Positions 1 through 8,550 of a DNA stretch of 46,878 nucleotides are shown here, piece after piece (position 1 is the stretch's first letter; each line of letters opens with the position of its first letter). Below the pieces are notes generated by a model. The model did no database searches and was not told where the DNA came from. It saw only the letters and a program-made list of their open reading frames with translations. The stretch is from NCBI RefSeq assembly GCF_018919165.1, contig NZ_JAHLQM010000021.1, forward strand, positions 1 to 46,878. The letters run 5' to 3'. The stretch is from Amphibacillus sp. MSJ-3. GTDB lineage: Bacteria; Bacillota; Bacilli; Bacillales; Amphibacillaceae. The position numbers were made by a program, and so were the translations under genes.

Positions 1-110
1 TCGTGAGATTTGGTGGTCGGGAAACCAACCTTATCTTACCATGAAGAGAGGCTTTTTTGACCCCACGCTAGAAGCTCTATGGAACCCCCGGCATAGCCAG
101 GGGTTTTCAA
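1..110 (-). mobile_element. Possible IS200/IS605-type end with hairpin (partial)
   Basis: At 83-105 there is a hairpin, AACCCC..GGGGTT enclosing GGC-ATA-GCC, followed on the minus strand by GTTCCATAGAGCTTC. Short imperfect hairpins near the end are typical of IS200/IS605 elements, and the overall look resembles their left ends, with the transposase expected to the left, outside the window. No transposase coding is visible here. The plus strand is open from position 2 to a TGA near 141, but the peptide resembles nothing I recognise. The assignment is by resemblance only; an ordinary terminator is the alternative. Confidence 0.3.
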
Positions 111-118
111 AGAACATA

Positions 119-155
119 AGAAAGGACGCATCATTATTTTGAATGCGTCCCTTAT
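119..155 (-). terminator. Terminator of the GH51 gene
   Basis: An inverted repeat AAAGGACGCAT (121-131) / ATGCGTCCCTT (143-153) lies 12 bases past the GH51 stop codon. Read on the minus strand, the right arm runs into TTTCTT, as expected of an intrinsic terminator. Confidence 0.75.
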
Positions 156-166
156 CATTTATCTAT

Positions 167-3100
167 TTATTTTAATTTAAGTACAACAATATTTACTGAA
201 TGTGCAGGCAAAGTAACGATTAAATCATCGGAGGTGATTGATAGTAGTGTTTCATTTGGCACAATCTTTTCATCACCTTTTTTATTAACATTAGGTTGAT
301 TAACATCCGCTGCTTCACCAGTTAAGCAAATCAATTTCCCTTCCTTTTCAATTGATAAATCTTTTACAGTCACTTGAGTTGTTTTTTCAAATGGATCTGC
401 ATTGACGAGTTTAACATACATATTCTGATCATCTTTTGTAACTGAATGGAAAACCTCACGATTATATGCTTCTAGTTTATAATCGAAAACATGACTTGTC
501 GTTGACCCATCAGTAAATGAACAGCTTAATCGCTCTCCAGTATGGCCGCCATAATTCACGTTTATCGTGTAAGGAACATCAATTGTCATTTGCTCATCTA
601 TACTTGAGCGTAGATTACCTACTGCCGTACTCGTTGAGTAGTCACCGAGACGGTAGCCCTCTATTCCTTCTTTATAGACTTTAACACCACTTGCCTTTCC
701 ATCATAACCAATCGCATACTCAATCGCTGTTTTATGCTCTTGGGTGACATCTGTTACACCTACACCTACATAGATTCCTTCTAGGCCAGATACTTTTGTC
801 GCATTCACTTCGACATTATAATTCGTCCACTGATCATTCTTAATATATAAGCCATTTAAACCTGAAGTTTGAGCAGGTAAAATTAAACCCTTCTCAGAAT
901 CTAACTGGTAACCAACCGAACCAGGAAGTACTTGCCAATCTTCTTTTAATGCCTGAGTAAAATCTTGTTCAAAGATCACCTTTTTCGATATATTATCAAT
1001 CACTCGAACAGACTTAACATGGATTTCTGCATTTGCCGTTGCAATTTCGATCCCACCTCGGGGTTTTAGCTCTGTTAGTTGGCCGTGGTTATATGCCGAA
1101 AATGACGTACTTAATACTTTATTACCAAGATACTTAGCAAATAGTTTCTGAGTGTAATAATTTGGTGTGAACCAAACACTCTCGTCATCAAACCATATTA
1201 AATCCGGTGTCCATCGATAGGTTCCATCGGTTAGAACTTTATTAAATAACGGTGCATAAGCTACTAATCTAACAACATCAGCATTATTTTCATAGCCTGT
1301 CATGATTGCGGCTTCAGCAACTGCACCTGCTAAAGTATTTTTATCAGTTGAAGCAAATTCACCAACGAAAACCTTTGATGATTCTCTTTCATTCAATGTT
1401 CCATCATGATGATAGGCACGGTGATAATAATTATAGCGGTCAACATTATTTAATAAATATTCATTTGAACGGTAATAGTGTTCATCAGCAATCGTATCCA
1501 TATAGTGAGCTTGCTCTTCATACCAGGTAACTGTTTCCTCAGTAACTGTCTTGCCGTCAGTAAATGAAACAGTCGCTGAACCTTCCATATGTCCACTTAA
1601 AAATCTCCAGCCCTCTTGATAAGCATCGTCGTCTGCTTGAGCACCGACAGTAGAGATAATGTGCAACTCATGATCAGGGTAATTTCCTTCCATATATTGA
1701 TCGATCTTTGTTTTGAAATATTCAAAGTTAGCAAAGAATTCTTCGCCCCAGTTTTCATTACCTATTCCTAAGTAATGTAGGTCAAATGGTGCCTCATGCC
1801 CCATTTCTTTCCTCAAATGAGCCCACTCATTGTTTTCAAAGTCACTGCTAATCGCAAAATCAATTAAATCAGTAAAGCTCTTGACATAATAATCTCTTAG
1901 ATCTCCGCCAGCAGGGTGGACATAATCTGAACGCGCTTGACAAAGGACACCACATGCCATAACTGGTAATGGGGTCGCATTTAGATCTTCAGCTAACTGG
2001 AAGTACTCCATATAGCCCAAGCCCATTGTCATCATATAGCCCCAAACATTAAAGTTTTCTTTCCGTAATTCAACCGCTCCAACAGAATCCTTCCATTCGT
2101 AAACATTTTCCCAAATGTAAGATCCTTCCGAAATACAGCCACCTGGGAAGCGTAAGAATTTTGGACTTAAGTCGAGTAGAGCCTGAACAAGATCTCTTCT
2201 TAACCGATAATTTGGGTTGCCCTTATAGTTTGCATGGGCCGTTTGAGATGTTGGTTCCTCAGAGGCACCCCAAACGTTTCTTGGGATTAATGAAACCATA
2301 TCAATTGAAATATCACCAATAAAGCTTAAAGCAACTTGTCCCATCGTTGTTTGGTTTGCAATCAGGGAAAGGACTTGGTCGACACCATATTTTTTCCATT
2401 GGTCGCCACCTTCAATTTCAACGATGAGTTCCTGACTCACGTTTTTTCCATTCCCATCTTGAAGAACAACTTTTATCACACCTGATTCTTTTGCTTTCGC
2501 CCAAATTGTAAAATCATATTTCTCATTTGCAATTAAAGACATAGCCGCTTGATGATTTGAATCCGTAAATCCTTTATTTACAATTGTTGCCCCGCTTGAT
2601 ACCGTTAGATAATGTTTATTAACTTCTGGATCTTCTATGTTGAAAAATTCATTTAAATTTCCAGAGTCTCTTACTTGCACTTTCTCTAAATCCCCAAACC
2701 AAGCATGGAGAGGTTGATGGTTACGCCCTGTCGAGCAGCCACATACTCCCGAAGCATGATCAAATGTATCAAATACAAAGGATTCGAATGAGCGATTTTG
2801 GATCAACTCTGCATAAATACCACCATCCGCTGCATTATTAATATCCTCATAAAATAAACCATACATTATATCACTGACATCCACGACTTCATCTTGGCCA
2901 TGAATGGTCAAATAATGTGATGGAACATCTTCAGGGAGGACCGTTACGGTAAAGGATTTTTCCGTATGGTTGTTACCCTTTTCTAGTCTAGCTGTTAATG
3001 TTACACCTTTAGGTTCAGATACTTCCCCTAATTTCCCCTGATTTGATAACGTAGTCAAATCACTAGAAGTCCAGTTTAATGAAACTTTATCTCCCATAAG

Positions 3101-3919
3101 TGAATCTGGCAAAACTATATCTTTAGTCACAACAGTCGTTGGAAAGGATAGATATTTATCTCTTGCCAATTGAACAATTTCTTGATCGGTTAATGATTCA
3201 CACATGACTTCAATTACTTGATCTTGTGTTAATCCGGCTTGGTAAACTCTAAAGTCTGTTAATGAGCCGTCAAAATCAGGATCAACATCGTATTGTGACT
3301 TTCCAATATAGTTTTCTCGATAATAATCTTGATTTGAAAAAGTATTAAACCATTGTTGAAGTTTCTTATATGTACCACTGGAAGTCTGGCTAATTAATCC
3401 ATCAGCTACTAGCTCACCATTAACATAAATAAGTGGCCCTGCATTACTTAGCGCTCCACCTTCCGTTCCAGTAATAGACATCGCAAGATGCATCCACTCT
3501 CCAGAAGGATATGTTTTTCCAGCGTCTGCAACGAGATCTTCATCTAAAAAGCAAACACCTCTTAATTGGCGGGTTAGAAATAAATAAGGATTCCCAACGC
3601 CACTACCAAAATCAAAAATTCTTTCCCAAACATTATGTCCTTTTCTTAAATAAACCCAGGTACTAATCGTTATTCCGGTATGGTCATTCACTTGATCGAG
3701 TAAATGATTCGGTAACTTTAAATATGATGTTCCACTTTCTCCACCTGCTAATGTAACAGCATGTCTACCATCAACTACTTCTATAATTGGTTTTTTAATT
3801 CCAGCCACAATCGCATCATTGCCACGACCAGAATCATCCTTACCAATATGATTGGCATCATCGAATCGATAATGCACAAGCAAATTATCTTTTAATGCAT
3901 TTGTTTGATTAAAAGTCAT
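167..3919 (-). CDS. Large multidomain GH51 alpha-L-arabinofuranosidase-like protein
   Basis: This 1250-residue glycoside hydrolase probably removes arabinofuranosyl groups from plant oligosaccharides. Residues 1-240 form a LamG/concanavalin-like domain. Residues about 245-330 look like an atrophied bacterial Ig domain (NWTSSD..TLTA..FTVTVL). The GH51 catalytic region begins near 337 (ITIHGQ-like start, GLFYEDIN). The expected acid/base is E722 in GIGNEN and the nucleophile E854 in FVGEFAS. A second beta-sandwich-like stretch (about 970-1150, VIFEQDF..W) interrupts the C-terminal GH51 sandwich, which resumes to residue 1250. Simple GH51 enzymes are about 500 residues long. There is no signal peptide or anchor, so it should be cytoplasmic. 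The start is supported by AAGGAG seven bases before ATG. It diverges from an AraC-type regulator that probably controls it. The family call is firm; the exact substrate is inferred. Confidence 0.85.
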   Translation of the reverse strand: MTFNQTNALKDNLLVHYRFDDANHIGKDDSGRGNDAIVAGIKKPIIEVVDGRHAVTLAGGESGTSYLKLPNHLLDQVNDHTGITISTWVYLRKGHNVWERIFDFGSGVGNPYLFLTRQLRGVCFLDEDLVADAGKTYPSGEWMHLAMSITGTEGGALSNAGPLIYVNGELVADGLISQTSSGTYKKLQQWFNTFSNQDYYRENYIGKSQYDVDPDFDGSLTDFRVYQAGLTQDQVIEVMCESLTDQEIVQLARDKYLSFPTTVVTKDIVLPDSLMGDKVSLNWTSSDLTTLSNQGKLGEVSEPKGVTLTARLEKGNNHTEKSFTVTVLPEDVPSHYLTIHGQDEVVDVSDIMYGLFYEDINNAADGGIYAELIQNRSFESFVFDTFDHASGVCGCSTGRNHQPLHAWFGDLEKVQVRDSGNLNEFFNIEDPEVNKHYLTVSSGATIVNKGFTDSNHQAAMSLIANEKYDFTIWAKAKESGVIKVVLQDGNGKNVSQELIVEIEGGDQWKKYGVDQVLSLIANQTTMGQVALSFIGDISIDMVSLIPRNVWGASEEPTSQTAHANYKGNPNYRLRRDLVQALLDLSPKFLRFPGGCISEGSYIWENVYEWKDSVGAVELRKENFNVWGYMMTMGLGYMEYFQLAEDLNATPLPVMACGVLCQARSDYVHPAGGDLRDYYVKSFTDLIDFAISSDFENNEWAHLRKEMGHEAPFDLHYLGIGNENWGEEFFANFEYFKTKIDQYMEGNYPDHELHIISTVGAQADDDAYQEGWRFLSGHMEGSATVSFTDGKTVTEETVTWYEEQAHYMDTIADEHYYRSNEYLLNNVDRYNYYHRAYHHDGTLNERESSKVFVGEFASTDKNTLAGAVAEAAIMTGYENNADVVRLVAYAPLFNKVLTDGTYRWTPDLIWFDDESVWFTPNYYTQKLFAKYLGNKVLSTSFSAYNHGQLTELKPRGGIEIATANAEIHVKSVRVIDNISKKVIFEQDFTQALKEDWQVLPGSVGYQLDSEKGLILPAQTSGLNGLYIKNDQWTNYNVEVNATKVSGLEGIYVGVGVTDVTQEHKTAIEYAIGYDGKASGVKVYKEGIEGYRLGDYSTSTAVGNLRSSIDEQMTIDVPYTINVNYGGHTGERLSCSFTDGSTTSHVFDYKLEAYNREVFHSVTKDDQNMYVKLVNADPFEKTTQVTVKDLSIEKEGKLICLTGEAADVNQPNVNKKGDEKIVPNETLLSITSDDLIVTLPAHSVNIVVLKLK

Positions 3920-3961
3920 TAATAGTCTCCTTGTCTTTAATGTTTTATTGAATTGGTTAAA

Positions 3962-4046
3962 TAATGCAACTTGTATATATTTACTTTTATTATAAAATAA
4001 ACATATACTTATAACTATTATAATGTTAGTTATGATTAATGCAACT
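3962..4046 (-). promoter_or_regulatory. GH51 promoter region with paired direct repeats (candidate AraC sites)
   Basis: The divergent gap 3920-4291 is AT-rich. The exact decamer TAATGCAACT occurs twice in the same orientation, at 3962-3971 and 4037-4046, with starts 75 bp apart. Between them, on the minus strand, is TATAAT (plus ATTATA 3989-3994) without a clear -35, as is common for activator-dependent promoters. An inverted repeat ATAACTA/TAGTTAT also lies in between, at about 4013-4035. Binding of the adjacent AraC-type protein is inferred. Confidence 0.4.
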
Positions 4047-4184
4047 AATAAAATGATATTTACTAATTAATTTGAAATTCCGTAAAAACAAAGACTTTTT
4101 TTGGTTACTGTCTTATACGAACATGTTCTAATTAACCCTAGATTGAATGACCTATACAAATCCTACTAAATCACTTAAGATAAG

Positions 4185-4269
4185 TTTATCGCGGATTAAC
4201 TTGCTTTAAGACCTCGTTAAAAAAATACATGATAATTTTAGATGAAGAGTGGAAGTTCACCTTATAAAG
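4185..4269 (-). repeat. Short copy of the intergenic repeat family
   Basis: On the minus strand it begins CTTTATAAGGTGAACTTC and ends AGTTAATCCGCGATAAA, matching both termini of the roughly 155-bp elements found elsewhere in the window. The middle (both hairpins) is largely missing, leaving about 85 bp. It stops just before the ribosome binding site of the AraC-type gene, so it is probably in that gene's leader. Confidence 0.5.
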
Positions 4270-4291
4270 ATGGTCAAAGGAGGAGAGTAGA

Positions 4292-5164
4292 ATTAGAAAT
4301 AGATCTTATGGCTTCCAGTTAAAGGGGGATCATCAACAAAAGTCAATCGGCCTGTATGCAATTGGTCATGAAAAGCAAACAAATACAGACTACTTATGGG
4401 ATGGAAATAACCGTTCTGATGATCATTGTTTCGTTTTTCAATATACACTGAGTGGATCAGGCGCAATCAAAATAGAGGATCACTTGTACCGATTAACTAA
4501 AAACCAAGCTTTTTGGATTGAAATCCCTAGCAACCATTGTTATTACTTACCGGATGATTCAACAGAATGGGAGTTTATTTATATTACCTTATTTGGTGAG
4601 ACAATGGCCCAATTCTATCATCAATTAACAGCAAGCCACGGCCACATTCTGACTTATCCTGAGTATTCTCCCGTGATTCAATTTATTTTTAAATGGATTA
4701 ATAAAGTTGAACAAGAGCAAGTTAAAAATAGCTATCGCGCATCCGCTCTCGGTTATCAATTTTTAATGATCTTAGGTGAGAGTTTGGAAGAAAATATAGC
4801 ACAAACTAAAACGGTTCCGAAGCCAATTGAGGATGTTATAGTCTTTATGAAAAGAAATTATGCCCAAGATTTAAGTTTAAACGATTGTGTTGAACAGTCC
4901 AGGTTGTCGAAATATCATTTTACTAGACAATTTAAAAAATACGTTGGCATGACACCCATACAATACTTAACGACACTGCGTATTCAGAAAGCGATTGAAT
5001 TACTGTTAAATGATAGTTCCCCCATTGAAACAATTGCTGAAAAGGTTGGTTATCAAAATGGCAATTATTTTGCTAAAGTTTTTAAAAAACAAACAGGAAA
5101 GTCACCAACAGCTTATCGCCAAATGCAATTATCAATGCCTGTCGATCATTGGTTTATAGATTAA
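4292..5164 (+). CDS. AraC-family transcriptional regulator, probable ATT start
   Basis: A 290-residue sugar-sensing regulator. The C-terminal ~100 residues carry the two helix-turn-helix units of the AraC/XylS family (LNDCVEQSRLSKYHFTRQFKK, then ETIAEKVGYQNGNYFAKVFKKQTGKSPTAYR), and the N-terminal part is an AraC-type cupin arm. The first conventional in-frame start is TTG at 4484, which would cut off about 64 residues of plausible cupin sequence (FQYTLSGSGAIKIED). The frame stays open upstream to a stop at 4265-4267 with no ATG, GTG or TTG. A strong AAAGGAGG at 4276-4283 lies eight bases before ATT at 4292, which I take as the start. It lies between GH51 and melA and probably regulates both. 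If the ATT start is wrong, a sequencing error is the likeliest explanation. Confidence 0.8.
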   Translation: MRNRSYGFQLKGDHQQKSIGLYAIGHEKQTNTDYLWDGNNRSDDHCFVFQYTLSGSGAIKIEDHLYRLTKNQAFWIEIPSNHCYYLPDDSTEWEFIYITLFGETMAQFYHQLTASHGHILTYPEYSPVIQFIFKWINKVEQEQVKNSYRASALGYQFLMILGESLEENIAQTKTVPKPIEDVIVFMKRNYAQDLSLNDCVEQSRLSKYHFTRQFKKYVGMTPIQYLTTLRIQKAIELLLNDSSPIETIAEKVGYQNGNYFAKVFKKQTGKSPTAYRQMQLSMPVDHWFID

Positions 5165-5201
5165 ATCAGCAATATATTACCCTTTTAATTTTTTTTTGCG
5201 A

Positions 5202-5229
5202 TTGAATCATGCGCTCATCTCGATAGAAT
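5202..5229 (+). promoter_or_regulatory. Candidate SigA promoter for melA
   Basis: TTGAAT (5202-5207), a 16-base spacer, and TAGAAT (5224-5229) lie 24 bases before the ribosome binding site of the GH4 gene. Readthrough from araC, 90 bases upstream, is also possible. Confidence 0.35.
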
Positions 5230-5262
5230 AGAAAATAAGAAGAGGTAAAGGAGATGAGTTTT

Positions 5263-6561
5263 ATGGCTAAGATTACTTTCTTAGGTGCAGGAAGTACAGT
5301 CTTTGCAAAAAATGTCTTAGGTGACTGTATGACTGTTGGCGCCTTGCAAGACTTTGAATTTGCTCTTTTTGATATTGATGAAGAACGGTTAACCGATTCA
5401 GAATTGATGTTAAATCATTTGAAGGAAAATCTAAATTCTACAGTTGAAATTAAGAGTTACCGTGACAGGAAAGAGGCATTGCGTGATGCTAAATATGTAA
5501 TCAATGCGATTCAGGTTGGTGGATATGACCCCTGTACGATTACTGACTTTGATATTCCAAAAAAATATGGTCTGCGCCAAACCATTGCTGATACAGTAGG
5601 AATTGGTGGAATCTTTCGGAATTTAAGAACAATTCCAGTCATGCAAGAATTCGCACAAGATATCAAAGAAGTTTGTCCAGATGCTTGGTTTTTAAATTAT
5701 ACAAACCCAATGGCAGTACTGACAGGCGTTATGCTGAATGAGGGAGTTAAGACGGTCGGGCTCTGCCATAGTGTCCAAGTCTGTGCTGATCAATTATTAG
5801 AGATGCTGGATCTTCCTAAAGATAATATTCAGTGGGAAATTGCCGGGATTAATCATATGGCCTGGTTACTTGAAATTAGTCGTAATGGTGAAGATTTATA
5901 TCCGGAAATAAAAAGACGAGCAAGGGAAAAGCAGAAAGAACAACATCACGATAAGGTTCGATTTGAATTGATGGATAAATTCGGCTATTATGTAACTGAA
6001 TCATCAGAGCATAATGCCGAATATCACCCCTACTTTATTAAGAAAAATTACCCTGAATTAATTGAACAATACAATATTCCACTTGACGAATATCCAAGAC
6101 GTTGTGTTGAACAAATCGAAGGTTGGAAGAAAATGCGTGATGACATTGTCAATAATCAAGATATAAGGCATAGTCGCTCAAATGAATATGGCTCATACAT
6201 TATTGAAGCAATGGAAACTAATCAACCGATTAAAATTGGTGGCAATGTTTTAAACACAGGAGGCCTAATCTCGAATCTACCAGAGAAGGCAATTGTTGAA
6301 GTACCTTGCTTAGTCGATGCTAGTGGGATTTCACCAACCTATATAGGCGATCTACCGGAGCAATTAGCGGCCTTGAATCGAACAAATATTAATACACAAC
6401 TGTTAACGATTGAAGCAGCAAAGACAAAAAAGAGAGAGAAAATTTATCAGGCAGCCTTACTCGATCCTCATACAGCAGCTGAATTATCGATCAACGATAT
6501 TATTTCATTGTGTGATGACTTAATTACAGCACATGGTGACTGGTTACCTGAATACCACTAA
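5263..6561 (+). CDS. melA: GH4 alpha-galactosidase (MelA type)
   Basis: A family 4 glycoside hydrolase that uses NAD+ and a divalent metal to split alpha-galactosides such as melibiose or raffinose by an oxidation-elimination route, in the cytoplasm. The N-terminal nucleotide-binding motif KITFLGAGST is followed by NYTNPMA, the metal-binding GLCHSVQ (Cys and His) and GINHMAWL, all typical of MelA. At 432 residues it has the family length. An ATG at 5254 directly abuts AAAGGAG, so the ATG at 5263, nine bases further on, giving MAKITFLGAG, is preferred. It follows araC on the same strand. No sugar transporter is present nearby, so uptake must be encoded elsewhere. Other GH4 specificities (alpha-glucosidase, galacturonidase) are less likely. 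Confidence 0.88.
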   Translation: MAKITFLGAGSTVFAKNVLGDCMTVGALQDFEFALFDIDEERLTDSELMLNHLKENLNSTVEIKSYRDRKEALRDAKYVINAIQVGGYDPCTITDFDIPKKYGLRQTIADTVGIGGIFRNLRTIPVMQEFAQDIKEVCPDAWFLNYTNPMAVLTGVMLNEGVKTVGLCHSVQVCADQLLEMLDLPKDNIQWEIAGINHMAWLLEISRNGEDLYPEIKRRAREKQKEQHHDKVRFELMDKFGYYVTESSEHNAEYHPYFIKKNYPELIEQYNIPLDEYPRRCVEQIEGWKKMRDDIVNNQDIRHSRSNEYGSYIIEAMETNQPIKIGGNVLNTGGLISNLPEKAIVEVPCLVDASGISPTYIGDLPEQLAALNRTNINTQLLTIEAAKTKKREKIYQAALLDPHTAAELSINDIISLCDDLITAHGDWLPEYH

Positions 6562-6569
6562 TATATACT

Positions 6570-6610
6570 CCCCCTAAGATTAACAAAAACATCGGATCTT
6601 AGGGGGATTT
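6570..6610 (+). terminator. Terminator after melA
   Basis: The stem is CCCCCTAAGAT (6570-6580) / ATCTTAGGGGG (6596-6606), followed by ATTT. It is nine bases past the melA stop. The opposite gene, adh, ends at 6656, so the hairpin could serve both directions. Confidence 0.7.
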
Positions 6611-6655
6611 GTAAATGATGATCTTTCTAATTGACCACCAAACAGTAAAACTTAA

Positions 6656-7672
6656 TTATAATGACATATCAAGTACCATACGGCCGTTAATTTCTCCTTC
6701 TTCCATCTCTGTAAAAATAGTATCAATTTCATCAAGTTTTCTAGTCTGTACAACTGGAACAACTTTACCTTCTGCCCCAAACTGAAAAGCCTCTTCAAGG
6801 TCTTTTCTTGTTCCAACTAGTGATCCAATCACTTGAATACCATCTAAAACTGTTTTAATTATTTCTAATTCCATTGTTTCTGGTGGTAATCCAACATTGA
6901 CAACTTTTGCTGTTGGACGGACCGATTCAACTGCTTGACGAAAGGCAACTTTTGAAACAGCGGTAACAACAGCTGCATGTGCACCACCAACTTCATGTTG
7001 AATCCATTCAGTTGGATCTTGGTCTTTTGAATTAAAGATTAAATCAGCACCTGACTCTTTCGCTAAAATTAATTTATCATCATTTATATCAACAGCAATA
7101 ACCTTTGCATTAAATACCTTTTTGGCATATTGAATCGCTAAATTCCCAAGACCACCAACACCATAAATAACAATCCATTCTCCAGGGTGAATATCCGCTT
7201 CTTTTATTGCTTTATATGTCGTAACACCCGCACAAGTAATACTTGTTGCCTGTCTTAAATCTAAATCTGCTGGTACTTTAACCGCATAGTCAGCAGTAAC
7301 AATACATTGTTCTGCCATGGCTCCATTAACTGAAAAACCTGCATTCTTCGCTTGACGGCAATATGTTTCCTTGCCGGTTAAACAATAATCACAATGACCA
7401 CACCCTTCAAAGAACCAAGCGATACTCACTCGGTCACCGACAGTTAGACTGGTAACATCATCAGCAATTTCCCTTACAATACCAACGCCTTCATGACCTA
7501 GAATACGACCGGGTACCGAGCCGAAGTCTCCTTTAGCAACATGTAAATCGGTATGACAAACCCCACAGTAAAGAACATCAACTAAGGCTTCTCCTTGTCG
7601 TAGAGCTCTTAATTCGACCTCTTTAACTTCAACTAACTTATCTTTTGAATCCGATACTACAACCGCTCTCAT
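6656..7672 (-). CDS. Zinc-dependent alcohol dehydrogenase
   Basis: A medium-chain dehydrogenase of 338 residues that interconverts short alcohols and aldehydes with NAD(H). The catalytic zinc ligands are C36 (CGVCH), H60 (GHE) and C147. The structural zinc is held by four cysteines at 91, 94, 97 and 105 ([10 protein letters not shown]). The Rossmann motif GVGGLG is at 171-176, and D195 at the end of the next strand suggests NAD preference. It resembles AdhA/AdhP, the 'propanol-preferring' group. A longer reading from TTG at 7687 overlaps the GGAGG ribosome binding site, so ATG at 7672, eight bases downstream of that site, is chosen. It is probably monocistronic, since a terminator separates it from the upstream FMN reductase. 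A role in fermentative redox balance is inferred. Confidence 0.9.
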   Translation of the reverse strand: MRAVVVSDSKDKLVEVKEVELRALRQGEALVDVLYCGVCHTDLHVAKGDFGSVPGRILGHEGVGIVREIADDVTSLTVGDRVSIAWFFEGCGHCDYCLTGKETYCRQAKNAGFSVNGAMAEQCIVTADYAVKVPADLDLRQATSITCAGVTTYKAIKEADIHPGEWIVIYGVGGLGNLAIQYAKKVFNAKVIAVDINDDKLILAKESGADLIFNSKDQDPTEWIQHEVGGAHAAVVTAVSKVAFRQAVESVRPTAKVVNVGLPPETMELEIIKTVLDGIQVIGSLVGTRKDLEEAFQFGAEGKVVPVVQTRKLDEIDTIFTEMEEGEINGRMVLDMSL

Positions 7673-7780
7673 CAAATATCCCTCCAAAAAAAGTTAATAT
7701 GATTGGTCATTCACAAAGATAATCATAGTCTTTTTATTCTCATATTGCTTTTATATGCCCCGTTTTAAACTTTTATTCAA

Positions 7781-7818
7781 AAAACACCCAATAAGAAATT
7801 AATCTTATTGGGTGTTTT
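7781..7818 (-). terminator. Terminator after the FMN reductase gene
   Basis: A perfect 15-bp inverted repeat, AAAACACCCAATAAG (7781-7795) / CTTATTGGGTGTTTT (7804-7818), runs into a T-rich tail on the minus strand. Confidence 0.85.
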
Positions 7819-7832
7819 AATCAAATCACTCA

Positions 7833-8387
7833 TTAACGGATAGTCTTTAATGCACTACTCCATTTAAGCAGTTGATCTAGCATTTCATTGGTATTGTCGG
7901 CATGATAATCCGCTGGTTTAAAAACAGAAAGATTTTCAAAATCACTCATCAATGAAAATGTTACAGCTGTTCTGACGTCAGCCACTTGTAATTCACCTAA
8001 AATTAAACGTAAATTTTCATGAGCACGTGTTCCACCTAAACTTCCATAACCAACAAATCCTGCTGCCTTATTATTCAATTCGGGGTTTAGATAGTCTAGA
8101 GCATTTTTTAAAGCCCCACCAATAGCATGATTATATTCAGGTGTAACAAAAATATAACCATCAAATGAGGCCATTTTTTCTTTCCAAGCATTGATCGTTG
8201 CCTCAACAAGTGCTTGATCATCACCAGTAACCTTAGCTCCTAACATTGGTAATGGGTAATCGATTAAATCGACAATTTCATAATTAGCATCCCCACGATT
8301 TTTAGCAAATTCATTGATCCACTTAGCAACTGCTTCACCATTTCTACCTTCTCTAACACTACCTAGAATAATACCTATGTTTAACAT
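7833..8387 (-). CDS. NADPH-dependent FMN reductase / azoreductase-like flavoprotein
   Basis: A 184-residue flavodoxin-fold protein of the NADPH-dependent FMN reductase family, a group that reduces quinones, azo dyes or flavins. Visible motifs are the FMN phosphate loop near residue 9 (GSVREGRNG), TPEYNHAIGGALKNALDYL near 100-118, and the glycine-rich GYGSLGGTRAHENLR around 132. The length is normal. The start is supported by AGGAGG eight bases before the ATG. It has its own promoter and terminator, so it is a single-gene unit. The natural substrate cannot be read from the sequence; protection against quinone or thiol stress is a family-based guess. Confidence 0.85.
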   Translation of the reverse strand: MLNIGIILGSVREGRNGEAVAKWINEFAKNRGDANYEIVDLIDYPLPMLGAKVTGDDQALVEATINAWKEKMASFDGYIFVTPEYNHAIGGALKNALDYLNPELNNKAAGFVGYGSLGGTRAHENLRLILGELQVADVRTAVTFSLMSDFENLSVFKPADYHADNTNEMLDQLLKWSSALKTIR

Positions 8388-8432
8388 GAATTCTACCTCC
8401 TAATAAAATCACCTTGGTTTCAAGATAATTTT

Positions 8433-8473
8433 ATTATATCTCGAATTCAAACTATTGTCTAGGTATTTGCCTA
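8433..8473 (-). promoter_or_regulatory. SigA promoter of the FMN reductase gene with overlapping palindrome
   Basis: On the minus strand: TAGACA (plus 8456-8461), 17 bases, then perfect TATAAT (plus 8433-8438). A palindrome TAGG-N6-CCTA at 8460-8473 abuts the -35 and could be a repressor site. The regulator is unknown. Confidence 0.55.
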
Positions 8474-8550
8474 ATAAATATTCATTGATTTGCCAGGATA
8501 GTCAAAGAACTGAAAGTCGGTCGCTGTTTTGAGGGGTGTTCTATGAATTG

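Noticed and set aside
4111-4122. GAACATGTTC palindrome as a LexA box upstream of the AraC gene
   Set aside because: The half-sites are separated by two bases; the Bacillus LexA box needs four.
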